Below are positions 1 through 10,664 of a DNA stretch of 64,000 bases, piece by piece. The notes beneath the pieces were generated by a model. The model saw only the letters and a program-made list of their open reading frames with translations. It searched no databases and was not told the origin of the DNA. The first letter of the stretch is position 1. Every line of letters begins with the position of its first letter. The stretch is taken from positions 70,001 to 134,000 of the forward strand of contig MCFG01000096.1 of assembly GCA_002104895.1 (NCBI GenBank), given 5' to 3'. The DNA comes from Anaeromyces robustus (Eukaryota > Neocallimastigomycota > Neocallimastigomycetes > Neocallimastigales > Neocallimastigaceae). Position numbers and translations under genes: made by a program.

Positions 1-434
1 TAATACCATACTTGTAGATAATACTAATAATACCACTTTCTTAACATCACCTACTATTGTAGTTACTAATATCGTTAATGCTAATACAAATATTAATATT
101 AATAATAACAACTGTATTAATAATAATAACCAAAATAAATCACAAACTAATAATATTACGAATACTATCTTAAAATCAAATCCTAATTCTCATTTAGATT
201 CTAATGTTATTAAATCTAATTCTATTACTAATTCATTATCTTCGTCACACCTTACTTTACCAAAAAATACGACCATAAAAAGTAAAAAAATTATCAATTT
301 TGATACTAATAAACGAATAAATAGTGAACTGAAATTTAAAGAAGACGATTTACATTATTTAACTGACATTACAATAAACAATGAAATTATTCCTTTAAAT
401 ATTGATAATAAAAAAGATTTTTTAAAAAATAAGG

Positions 435-530
<96 letters not shown>

Positions 531-679
531 TAGATGATAATATTACTAATAGTAATAATATTATAACTGCTTCATCATGTTTATTAATACCCAAGACTTC
601 CACTACTTTACAAAATTCAAATAAACCTTTTATAAGAAATTTATCTTTTCAAGAATCTTTAAATAATTCTTCCAAAGGT

Positions 680-718
<39 letters not shown>

Positions 719-1143
719 GGACTTTTAAATGAATATCAATTAAATTGTTTAGCTGAAAGAGCCTTACATCCAGATTTAACGGATTATACCCTTGATACCA
801 TTATAAAAAATAGAATCAAAGTTTACACAAGAATTCGACCTTCAACTGGTATTAATGAATATGTTATATTAGGTTATTTAGATAACGTTACTTTAAGAGA
901 AACTTATAATGTTTATATGGATTTAGAATATCGTAAAGAATGGGATGAACTTAAACAACAAATTAAAATATTTAATAAAAAGAAAAATAATAGTTCTTCT
1001 TCTTCTACTGATATTAGTAGTAGTTTAAAAGATTTTGAAATTCATTGGGAAGTTAAATTACCATGGCCATTTTCTAATCGTGAATATATTTTTGAAAGAA
1101 ATACTTATGAACATAAGGTAAAATAAAAATAATAAATAATGAA

Positions 1144-1190
<47 letters not shown>

Positions 1191-1887
1191 TAATAAATAA
1201 ATAATAAATAATAAATAATGAATAGTATAAAATAAAGTAAAATAAATAAAATATTAAAATAAAGAAAAAAAAAGTGACTGAATAAATATTATATATATAT
1301 ATATATTTATATATACTCCATTATTAATTAAAATTTAATTCTTTTTAATTATTTCAAATATATAAAGTATAATGATATGATATTCTTAGTAGCAGATAAT
1401 AATTCATTAAATCAAAATGAAGAAAATATTAAAGAAATTGAAAAATTTAGAACTATTCGAATTACTGAATATGAACAAGTTACAGTTTTTTATTCAGATA
1501 ATGAAAATGGAAAATGCAATATTTATATGGAAGTAAGTATAATTATTATCATTATTATTTAATTTTTTTTTTTATTCTTTGATTAAAATTATTAATTATA
1601 TTTATTTAAATATATGTGTATTATTAATGTTGAAAATTTTTTTTTATAATTATATAATAAATGAAAAAAAGTATTATGATGATCCTAAAGGAAATATTCC
1701 ATTAATGTTAAAGAATTGGGTTATATCAAAAGCTGCTCCAAATTTTATTATAAATATTGAAAAAGCTTGCAAAGAATATAAAAGATTTGAAAAAAAATTA
1801 AAGAATAATAAACATATTAAAGAATTAAATGATATTTTAGGAAAATCATTAGAAGAAGCTTTTAACGATTTTGATTTAGTACTATAA
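1..1887 (+). CDS. START-domain lipid-transfer protein (5' partial)
   Basis: The gene enters from the left edge, open in one frame from base 2, so its N-terminus is outside the window. Exons read here are <2-1117, 1368-1532 and 1672-1887, all joined in phase 0 at GT..AG introns. The first 230 residues or so are Asn/Ser/Thr-rich low complexity with one long Asn tract (about 436-530). From about base 750 the protein becomes a START domain of the phosphatidylcholine-transfer/StarD type. Markers are KLPWPFSNREYIFER before the first intron, then YYDDPKGNIPLMLKNW and KAAPNFI in exon 3, the conserved C-terminal helix region that closes the lipid pocket. It probably binds or moves a lipid between membranes; the ligand cannot be read from sequence. 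No membrane segment is seen. START assignment is firm; subfamily is not. Confidence 0.85.
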
Positions 1888-2680
1888 TATGTATCAAAAT
1901 ACTAATTTATTAAAATAAAAAAATAAGAAATAATCTGAATAATAATAAAAATTTAACATAATAATAATAACAATAAAAAAAAAGAAAAACCAGCAATAAT
2001 AATAATTAAATAAATGTTAAAAATTATAATGAAGTTAATTTTATAATTATATAATTATTGTTATAATAATTATATTAATAATAAAATTAAATTTTTGAAT
2101 GACAAATAAAATATTTAAATTAATAAATAAAATAAATATTATAACAAAAAAAAAAGTTTATAGTATTTATTTAAAACACTTTTTTTGATTAATTTTTTTC
2201 AAAAATTTTCTAAAAACAATCATAACATTTTTGACTTTTAAAAGAAAATAAAAATAATAATAAAAAATTATTATAATATAAAGAAAAGAAGATAATTTTT
2301 TTTTTTTTTTTTTTTTTAATTTCATATTAAAATTGTTTTATATTTATATATTTTAGAATTTATAATATTTTGATCTATTTTTAATAATATACTCTCTTCT
2401 ATACAAATATATATAGAAGAAAGTAAAATAATTAAATATTAAATATTTCAAAAATATAGAAACTATTATAAAATAGTAAAATTTTCATTGTGAATACATA
2501 CCTATTACAAGTATTGAAGTATTATTTTTTTTTTTTATTTAAACAATGAAAAAATATTATATTAAAAAAAAAAAAAAAAGAAATAGAAATAAATAGTGAA
2601 TAATCTAGTACAGTTTAAGAAATAATAAAAAAAGGAATAATATAATATAATATCATGATTTTAATATTATACTATTAGAA

Positions 2681-2810
2681 CTAAAGTCCCAATAATGTGG
2701 TTTTCTATTATTGGGCGGTTTCCTTGGTAACCACTGTTCATATGTGGGGCTTGTAGACTGGACCCGTAAAAATTAGGGTCTAAGTACAAATGTAAAATAT
2801 ATGAACATAC
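2681..2810. ncRNA. candidate structured RNA of unknown class
   Basis: A segment much richer in G/C than its surroundings folds into nested perfect stems. Seen directly: CCCAATAAT (2688-2696) pairs with ATTATTGGG (2707-2715). GGTT (2717-2720) pairs with AACC (2729-2732). GTTCATAT (2736-2743) pairs with ATATGAAC (2799-2806). Inside the last, TTGTA (2751-2755) pairs with TACAA (2785-2789) and GACCC (2761-2765) with GGGTC (2776-2780). No open frame explains it. On the plus strand the long 3' hairpin has a two-sided internal loop and an ACA triplet at its base (2805-2807), which resembles half of an H/ACA snoRNA, but no H box was found. It is not a tRNA, 5S rRNA or a spliceosomal snRNA I recognise. 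Strand is unknown; plus is preferred only because of the ACA. Confidence 0.45.
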
Positions 2811-3129
2811 AATTCTATTATTACATTACAAAAAAATAAGTATTTCTAATAAATATATTTTTAATAATATAATTATAATTATATTAAATAATAAAGTAAA
2901 AAAGGTAATTCATATTTTTAATTGAATATACTCGAAAGAAATGAATGTTGTTCTTTTTAACATAAAAATATGATTCATAATATGTAGCTTAAACTTTTAT
3001 ATTTATTTTTTTCTTAATTATTTTAGTTTTTTTTTTTTTTCTATAATTATTATTATTATTATAATTTTGATGTAACAAAAATAAAGTAAGATATTAGATA
3101 AACTTTTTTTATGGTTAAGAATAATAAAA

Positions 3130-3195
3130 ATTATAAGTTATAAAACTTTTGTATTGAATATTAATATTCAATACAAAAGGTTTATAATTTATAAT
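3130..3195. repeat. 66-bp near-perfect palindrome
   Basis: The two halves meet at 3162/3163 with no spacer. The inner 34 bp (3146-3179) is a perfect palindrome. The outer arms extend it to 3130-3195 with one mismatch and one possible G-T pair. It could form a cruciform or an RNA hairpin, or be the relic of a small fold-back element. No target duplication was recognised. Confidence 0.8.
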
Positions 3196-3962
3196 ATAGT
3201 GCATTTTTATTTAAAATAAAAAAAAGAATTAATAATTAATAATTAATAATATTACATAATTAAAAATAAAAATTTGTATATAATTAATTATATAATTAAA
3301 TTAACATGCTTTTTTCTATTCTATTCAAATTTAGAGATTGTAAAAAAAAAAAAAAAAAAAAAGTTTTTTTTTTAAAGCAATCAAAATTTATGGAACAAAA
3401 TAAAATAAAAAAAATTTAATATAAGCAAAAAAAAAACTAATTTAAACAGAATCACATTTATTATAAATAAATGAATAAATAAATTAAAACTAAATAAATA
3501 AAATAACAAATAATATTATATTTATAATTATTTATAAATATAATATTATAGTAATTATCAAATTAACTATTTGGAAAAAAAAAATATTATAAATATTGTT
3601 TATTATTATCCTAATGATACTAAATCATAATAATATTTACATAGAATATTGTATATAATATAGTTTTATTTTTTTTTTTTTCATTAACAACTTTATTTTT
3701 TTTTACTTCACCTCTATTTCATTTCTTAACATCAGTTTTTTTTTTTTTTTTGAAGTTTTTTGTTTTTTTTTTTTCGTTTTTCTTGTTTTTTTCAAAAAAA
3801 AAATGTCAATCTTTAAATTTTAATTTTTTTTTTTTATTATTTTTATTAATATATGAAAATTAATTGAAATATATTGAATATATATTGACTTTTATTTTAA
3901 TCTATTAAAATTAATTAATTAAATTTTAAATTTTTTTTAATTATAAAAAAAAAAAAAAAGAA

Positions 3963-4385
3963 ATGCAAGAGAAAGTCCGCGCTATTGAAATTTGCAATGT
4001 GAAGGATTTTCAGAAATTAACACAGGATGAGGCCAAGAAACTAAAGTCTGTCACTTTCCGAAATATGGAAATAAATGAAAAATTTGTGGAGAAGTTTTGG
4101 GAACTGTTCAGTTCGGGGGTTGATAATTTAACGTTCGATCAATGTAACCTTTCAGATGATTGTAATTTTAGTGATCTCCTTGATGGAGACTACCAGGTAA
4201 CTAGCTTGTTCTTTACTAGCTGCGGGATAGAGTTAGATGATGTTGATAGTATTTTGTGTCGAGTATATCCGTATTGTATAAAAAATTTGAATTTAACAAA
4301 TAATGGGTTAAAGTATAATGAGTTGGCTCAGTTGCTGAGAGATAGACTGGGGAGTTTTGCGAATTTAATTAACTGTTCTGTATAG
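3963..4385 (+). CDS. LRR-like protein of foreign base composition
   Basis: An intronless 140-residue ORF starting at an ATG just after an A-run. The sequence has spaced leucine-rich-repeat-like units, e.g. VDNLTFDQCNLSDD, VTSLFFTSCGIELDD and IKNLNLTNNGLKYNE, each about 28-35 residues apart, like ribonuclease-inhibitor-type or bacterial LRRs. Codon use is clearly richer in G/C than every neighbour (CTG, GGG, TCG, GAG common), which suggests recent acquisition or descent from a differently composed source. The same frame stays open for 33 codons beyond the TAG at 4383-4385, so the annotated end may cut a longer protein. No signal peptide or membrane segment. Function unknown; the repeats suggest protein binding. 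Confidence 0.5.
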   Translation: MQEKVRAIEICNVKDFQKLTQDEAKKLKSVTFRNMEINEKFVEKFWELFSSGVDNLTFDQCNLSDDCNFSDLLDGDYQVTSLFFTSCGIELDDVDSILCRVYPYCIKNLNLTNNGLKYNELAQLLRDRLGSFANLINCSV

Positions 4386-5266
4386 GATCCAGCAGATTCT
4401 TATGAACAAGATTCCGTTATCATGGAAGGAGCAGGAAAAAATGATTGCATAATAAAAAACCCAATAAAAACAAAGAGTTAACTTGATAATCAGGAAAAGA
4501 GAGTTATATTACAACACGATTAGACATATTTAAACAATATTTTAAACAATATATATAATATATAATAATAATAATAATAATAATAAAACCCTTTATATAT
4601 ATATTTTATATATATATATTATACATATATATTTAGCAATTTATTTTATATATAAAAATACCAATTTTTATGTATTTTAACATCAAAAATACCATTTTTT
4701 GTGAATAAATGCATATAAAATAACATTTAACATTTATTATTATTTATTATATATATAATATATAATAATAATAATAATATTAATATTAATAATAACATTA
4801 ATAATAATAATAAAATAATAATAAATAAATAAAACTTATTATAAATATAAGTTTTATTATAAATATTAATAAAATAAAACTTAATTTTTAAAATATATAA
4901 GTTTTTATTAATAAATTTAATAAATATTAATATTTAAATATATAATTTTATATGTTAAAATACCATTTTTAGTGAATTTTATATGTTAAAATACAATTTT
5001 TAGTGAAAAAACATATATAAAATAAATTTTAACAAATTTAACATTTATAACATTTTATAACATTTATAACATATATTATTATTATTATACGTTTAAGTTT
5101 AAACTTTAAAGTTTAAATATATCAACAAACAATAATAATAAATTATTATTGTTATTATTTAATAACAATATATAAAAAAACACATAAATTAAAATAATTA
5201 GAATACGAAATGAATCAATGAAGTTGATGAAGTATTCATATATATATATTTAAACTTTAAACTTTA
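4386..5266. other. AT-rich spacer with diverged short repeats
   Basis: Apart from the 33-codon open stretch after the LRR-like ORF, this is A/T DNA. It contains diverged copies of a unit around AAAATACCATTTTTAGTGAA near 4670-4700 and 4960-5010, and AAGTTTAAACTTTAAAG-type motifs near 5092-5115 and 5250-5266. The latter directly flanks the bacterial gene remnant that follows. Confidence 0.5.
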
Positions 5267-5524
5267 GGCAGTTTTTGTAAGTTCTTGTGGTCATATTCCG
5301 ACGGAAAGACAATTTTGTACGAAGATCACGAAAAAGGCTGGATTCCGGCAAGTAACGGATTATTCTATCGAACCGATAAAGATTTAAAACGACATGGTTT
5401 TAAGTTTCTCAGTTCGACTACTGTCTATTCACACTTACAAGCCTGCGGAATTATCAACGATCACGGAAGTGGCTCGAGGCAACATAGCAGCTTACATAAC
5501 AGAGTCGGATTTAGCTGCTGGTAA
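5267..5524 (+). pseudogene. DNA-3-methyladenine glycosylase I (Tag) C-terminal fragment
   Basis: The frame carries the C-terminal half of bacterial Tag-type 3-methyladenine DNA glycosylase. FCKFLWSYSDGKTI corresponds to the FVDFLWSF stretch of E. coli Tag. LKRHGFKFLSSTTVYSHLQ followed by ACGIINDH matches the family's signature before the C-terminal zinc-binding histidine region. The N-terminal half, including the first metal ligands and much of the base pocket, is absent: upstream is only A/T repeat. The frame then runs into unrelated sequence and stops. The family is bacterial and the segment has much higher G/C than its surroundings. I infer a horizontally acquired gene, now broken, or a captured bacterial fragment. 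Confidence 0.75.
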
Positions 5525-5726
5525 GACTTAGTACTCAATCTGTTGTAAAACTGGGACGTTCGTTGCTGTGGCTCATGGTAGCGACATAGCTGCTTACAGT
5601 ACAGATGGAGTAAATTGGTCTCAATCTACTTTGCCTGCTTCACCATCTTGGAACTCAGTCTGTCATGGAAATGGGATGTTCATTGCTGTGATTTCTTCTG
5701 GCAACATAGCTGCTTACACATACTAA
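5478..5726 (+). pseudogene. fragment of a bacterial-type repeat (propeller-like) protein
   Basis: A second foreign segment overlaps the end of the Tag fragment in another frame. It encodes at least three decayed copies of a roughly 40-residue unit: NIAAY, DIAAYSTDGVNWSQSTLP and then SWNSVCHGNGMFIAVISSG plus NIAAY. Units of the form W.SV.YGNG.FVAV...AYS.DG..W are typical of beta-propeller-like repeats in proteins of gut bacteria and their mobile DNA. The reading frame is broken and no start exists. It lies in the same G/C-richer island as the Tag fragment, so both probably arrived or rearranged together. Confidence 0.5.
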
Positions 5727-5820
5727 GGACTCCAAAGACATGGAATTTAATTTCAATATATTCATTAATATTTTTTTGATTTAATATTTAGTTTTTATTC
5801 TATAAAAAAATAAAAAATTA

Positions 5821-5880
<60 letters not shown>

Positions 5881-6649
5881 ATTTTTTTAATTATTATTAA
5901 ATATATTATTTTAATATATATTACAACACATATTGGTTTTATATCACTATAAAAAAAATAATTATTCTTAATTCTTTATCATAAAATATATTAATAAATT
6001 TAACGTAATTATTAAAACTAAATTAATGACTTTTAACAAAATGCATGAATAATTTATAATATTATAATATATATTATTTATTATATTTTAAAATATTTCA
6101 AAAAATTAATTATAATTCATTACTTTTAAAGAATATTCATAAACTAACTATAATAATTTTGCGTATATAATTAATGTTATTATTTCTTTATTTATTGTAA
6201 AAAATAAGAAATAAGAAATAAGAAATAAAAAGATTAGTCATAAAATATTTGATATTTTTGGAGAGAATTTCATGATTAACAGTGAAGATGAGGAAAAAAA
6301 ATTTTAAATATTTTGATTTAAAGTTTTTAAAGTTACTTCATTATTTATTTCTTTGTTTATATAAAAATTTCCATATTTAAAATTTGGATACAAAATGTTT
6401 TAATTAATAAAAAATAATAAAAAAGTCTCAAAATTGTAGTTAATTACTTCTTAAAAAGATTTCAATATCGTAGTAAATTATTTATTTAATAATATTTAAA
6501 AAAATAAAAAAAAAAAAAAACAAATTAAAAAAACAAATTAATAAAATATCTTAATTTAAAATAATATTGTAGCATAAATATATGTAAAAGTAAAAAATTA
6601 TAAATATATATAATAATTTATTTCTTAATAATAAATAATAATTGATGTA
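5727..6649. other. AT-rich intergenic region
   Basis: Contains a (TTA)n tract at about 5820-5880. Otherwise A/T sequence leading to the receptor gene; no gene seen. Confidence 0.6.
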
Positions 6650-9512
6650 ATGATTTTTCGATATCTATTATTAGTTCTATTAATTTTTTTTACTGGTAGT
6701 TATAATAAAAATAAATTAGAAATAATAAAAAACTATTAATATAATTTGTATTAACTAATAAAATATTTTTAATAATAATAATTTAAAAAAAAAATAAAAA
6801 AGATTTCAGTAAAGAAATAGAAATAAATATTTTTGGTTATACTATTGCTAATTCAGGAATTTATTTTGAATCATATATTGATGGATTTAATCAATATGCG
6901 AAGGAAAATAACATTGATATTGAAGTAAAATTAAGCTTAATGACAAGAAGTAATTTTACAGCATCTTTAGGAAACTCTTATTTAATGGTTGAATCTTTAC
7001 TTAAAAAAAAAAATAATAAATATGATATGTACTTTTATGATTTTTCATTTTTAAAAAAATATGGACCATATTTATTAGATCTAAAAGAGTTATTACCTAA
7101 AGAACATATAAATATGTATGATGATAATATTCTTTCTAGTATATGCACTTATGAAGATAAATTAGTGGGAATAGTATGATAAATATTTTTTATTATAATA
7201 TTTATTATTAATTATTAATATTATTATTTTATTAGTAAATAAAATACTTTATATATAATGATTTGTATAATTCTTTTTTTTCCTATATTTTATTTATATT
7301 AATGGTTTTTTTTTATCATTATAGCCGTCCACACTTAGTTATAATGCTTTATATGCGAACGAAATTTTATTAGATAAATACAATAAAAGAATACCAAAAA
7401 CATGGGATGAATTAATTGAAACAAGTAAAGAAATTCTGGAAAAAGAAAAACTTTTAAATAATACTGAAATAGTAGGATACAACGGCTTAATGTATGGTAA
7501 ATATATTAAATATATTAAGTATATATATATTTGTTTTTTTTTATTTTAATTATTTATTTATTCTTTTTATTATTTTAATTTAATAAATGTTAAAAAAATA
7601 TTCATATATATGGTATATGGTATATATGTTTTATTTATTAATAATTTAATCAGATGAAGACAATGGTCTATGTTCAATTTATGAATTTATATATTCATGT
7701 AGAGAAACATATGATTCACCTTTTCCTGAATTAACTAGTAATACTACAGTTGAAGCTATTAAATTAATTAAAAAAATAAAAGAAGAAATTTCATCAGGTA
7801 AGGAAAAAATAAATAATTAATGAATTAAATATATATATATAAATATATATGTGTGTGTGAATATGATAAAATAAACATAAAATACAAAAATAAATAAATT
7901 ACTTTTATAAAATAATTATATATATATATATAAATTATTTATTTATTTTTTCTTTTACTTTTTTCTTTTTTTCCTTTTACTTTTTATTATTTTTACTTTT
8001 TTTTTTTTTTTAAAATTAGATGAAATATTTCGTTCCGATTCAGTTTATGATATAAATTTATTTGATGGTAAAGGTTTATTTATAAAATATTGGGTTTTTT
8101 ATGACTTAATAAAACCACCTTATGTTATTTCTATTTTACCTGGTATTAAAGAAGGAATTTCAGGTTCTTCTTTAGTTGGTTATAATATAGGGATATATAA
8201 ACATATCGAAGAAAACAAGAAAGAAGCGGTGTTAAAAGTAATGGAATTTATGACATCTAGAGAATTTCAAAAAAGTTTAGTTTTAAAAAATATCATTGTT
8301 TCTGGTATGAAATCGTTATATGATGATAAAGAAGTTTGTTCAACTATTCAAAATTGTGAATTTTATAAAAATGTACAGCCAATAAAAAAGCCAGTAGATA
8401 AAGCAGATGATTATATTGGTTATGCAGAAAAATTTACGAAATATTTTTATGAATATTTATATGGAAATGGAACTGAAACAGCAGAAAGTACTTTAAAAAA
8501 AATTGATGATATTACTAAAATTTATTATATGACTATTGATTCAGAAGAAACTTCTAGTGGATTAATTATTTTAGTTACGTTTTTAGTTACTCTTGTAATA
8601 ATGATATCATCTTTAATATTTCTTTTTCTAAAAAAATATAAACTATTATTTACTTTTCAACCTAAACTTAGTTGGATTATGGTTATAATTGGAATTAGTA
8701 TGATTTTCTTATCAAGTTTAACATATTATGGACAAATAACAAAGTTTAAATGCAATATCAGAGACTTTTTATTTTCTTTTGGATATACATTTATTTATAC
8801 CCCTATATTATATCGATTAATTCTTTATTTCCCTGAAATTAATAAATATTCGATATGGGTTAATAATCATCAACTAGTATTCTTTTTATTTTTCATATTA
8901 TTTGATATTATATTGAATGGATTAAACTTAATTGAACCTTTTAGTATTGTAACTATTCATGGAGAAAAAAACTTTCAAATATGTTATTATTCAAATACTT
9001 TATTAACTTTAATAATTAATATACTTATGATTGCCCAAAAATTTATTATTATACTAGCTTCATCCCTATTAATTTTTATAGAATGGAATGTTGAAGATAT
9101 CTTTTATGATATAAGATTTATTATGTTTTCTATTTATATTAATTCCTTTTTTTTTCCTCTAAATTTTATTATTAATTTTTTACCTATCAACGATTATATA
9201 GCATATTTTAAAATACAAGAAAGTCTTGTATATATTATTACAATTTCCAATTATTTTACATTGTACGGTTTTAAATTAATATTACCAAAAATATTTAAAA
9301 AAGATGAAATCAATGAAATTATTAAAAAGGTTAGAGTCAGTGAATCATATTTAAAAAGAATGGAATGTTCATCTAATGAAACTAATTCCTTTAATTCTGA
9401 AGATAACAAAGTTAGAAAATCTTCAATATCATCAATATCAAAAAAATCGTCAACAATTGCTATATATTCAAAAGTAATTAATTATCATTATAGAAATTCA
9501 TATAACAATTAA
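6650..9512 (+). CDS. solute-binding-protein/class C GPCR-like receptor
   Basis: Exons 6650-6695, 6803-7173, 7325-7496, 7654-7797 and 8020-9512 give about 741 residues; phases agree at every junction. Exon 1 encodes a signal peptide (MIFRYLLLVLLIFFT). Residues about 16-420 resemble a bacterial extracellular solute-binding protein (ABC transporter type): GFNQYAKENNI, YDMYFYDFSFL, PSTLSYNALYANEILLDKY, KTWDELIET and GSSLVGYNIGIYKH. Seven hydrophobic helices follow (about residues 425-676), as in the class C (GABA-B/metabotropic-like) 7TM domain. A Ser/Lys-rich cytoplasmic tail with many possible phosphosites ends the protein. This architecture, a periplasmic-type binding domain fused to a 7TM module, is known from gut fungi and is otherwise rare in fungi. 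It likely sits in the plasma membrane and senses an extracellular nutrient or sugar; the ligand is unknown. Confidence 0.82.
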
Positions 9513-9737
9513 ATAAATATAACAATTAAATAAAGATATAAGAAAATGAAATTAAAATATGTAAATATTTTAATTTCATATTTCATAAAAAGAAAAAGAA
9601 TAAATATATTTAAAATATCTTATACTAGTTTTTTATATTATATATATTATTATTAAAGTTATTTTTTTTATTTATAAATATAATATACATTTTGATAAAT
9701 TGTAACTTAAAAAAACAATAAAAAAAAAATAAACTAT

Positions 9738-9780
9738 GTAATTATTTACCAATATATTGAATATATTGGTAAATAATTAT
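9738..9780. repeat. 20-bp-arm hairpin downstream of the receptor gene
   Basis: Arms 9739-9757 and 9761-9779 are perfect inverted copies around a 3-base loop (TGA), plus one outer G-T pair. It lies 226 bp past the receptor stop codon. It may be a 3'-end RNA hairpin or simply a fold-back repeat. Confidence 0.7.
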
Positions 9781-10564
9781 CTTAATATACTAGATATTGT
9801 ATATTTATATTTTTCATAGAAATTAGTTTATATATTATTATTATTTTTAAAATAAATATTTTTTAAATTAATTTTTTTATTTAATTTTTTCATTAGTTAA
9901 GTATCTTATAAGAATATTAAAAAGAAAGAAATAATAATAGTAACAATAAATTATTTTTAAATACTTTCAATTTATCTATAAAAATAATTATATTAGTAAA
10001 ATTTACTATTTATAATTTAATTTAATATGATATAATAAGTTTTTATCATAAATTATTATTCATATATAATAATTAAAAAAGTCCACTGCGGCACAACAAT
10101 AAACAATAATAATTAATTATTTTTTTTTTTTTTTTATTTTAAATTGTATTTTCTATAATAATAATAAAGTTTAATTTAAAATTAAAAATTATTTTAATAA
10201 AATGTTAAATATATTGAATTTTTTTTTTTAATAATTTTTGACATGTTTAAATATAAATATATTATAATAATAATGTTTTAATTTTCTTTTATTTCAATAA
10301 TAAAATTAATTTACTATTAAGTATTTTGTAAAAATAATTTCTATAGTTATCATAAAATTTTAAAAAATAACATATTTTTTGGTGTTGTAGTTTTTATATT
10401 TTCCCCCTTTTTGTATATAATTTTATATATATGTATTTTTTATTATAAATTCAATAAATTTTATAATTTTTATTTATAAATTAATGTAGTACAAAATCAT
10501 AAGAAATTAAAAAAAAAAAAATAAAATAAAACAAAATAAATATAATTCTTTATTTTGTTATTAG

Positions 10565-10664
10565 AAAGAATGATTATATGATTATATATTAAATAATAAT
10601 AATTTAACGTTATTATAAAGAATGATTATATGATTATATATTAATAAAATAATAATAATTTAAC
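10565..10664. repeat. tandem duplication, unit about 44-48 bp
   Basis: The unit starting AAAGAATGATTATATGATTA occurs at 10565-10608 and again at 10617-10664; the second copy has four extra bases (TAAA) inside. A simple local duplication. Confidence 0.8.

Larger units (their letters stand above)
1888..3962. other. AT-rich intergenic region
   Basis: About 2 kb of A/T homopolymers and short repeats without a convincing gene. It holds two things listed separately: a compact structured RNA candidate and a 66-bp palindrome. Confidence 0.7.

Noticed and set aside
355-603. Leucine-run ORF on the minus strand
   Set aside because: Antisense shadow of the (AAT)n tract inside the START gene.
2681-2810. 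tRNA, 5S rRNA or spliceosomal snRNA
   Set aside because: No cloverleaf with a plausible anticodon arm and T-loop consensus, no internal control boxes, and none of the conserved snRNA 5' sequences or a clear Sm site.
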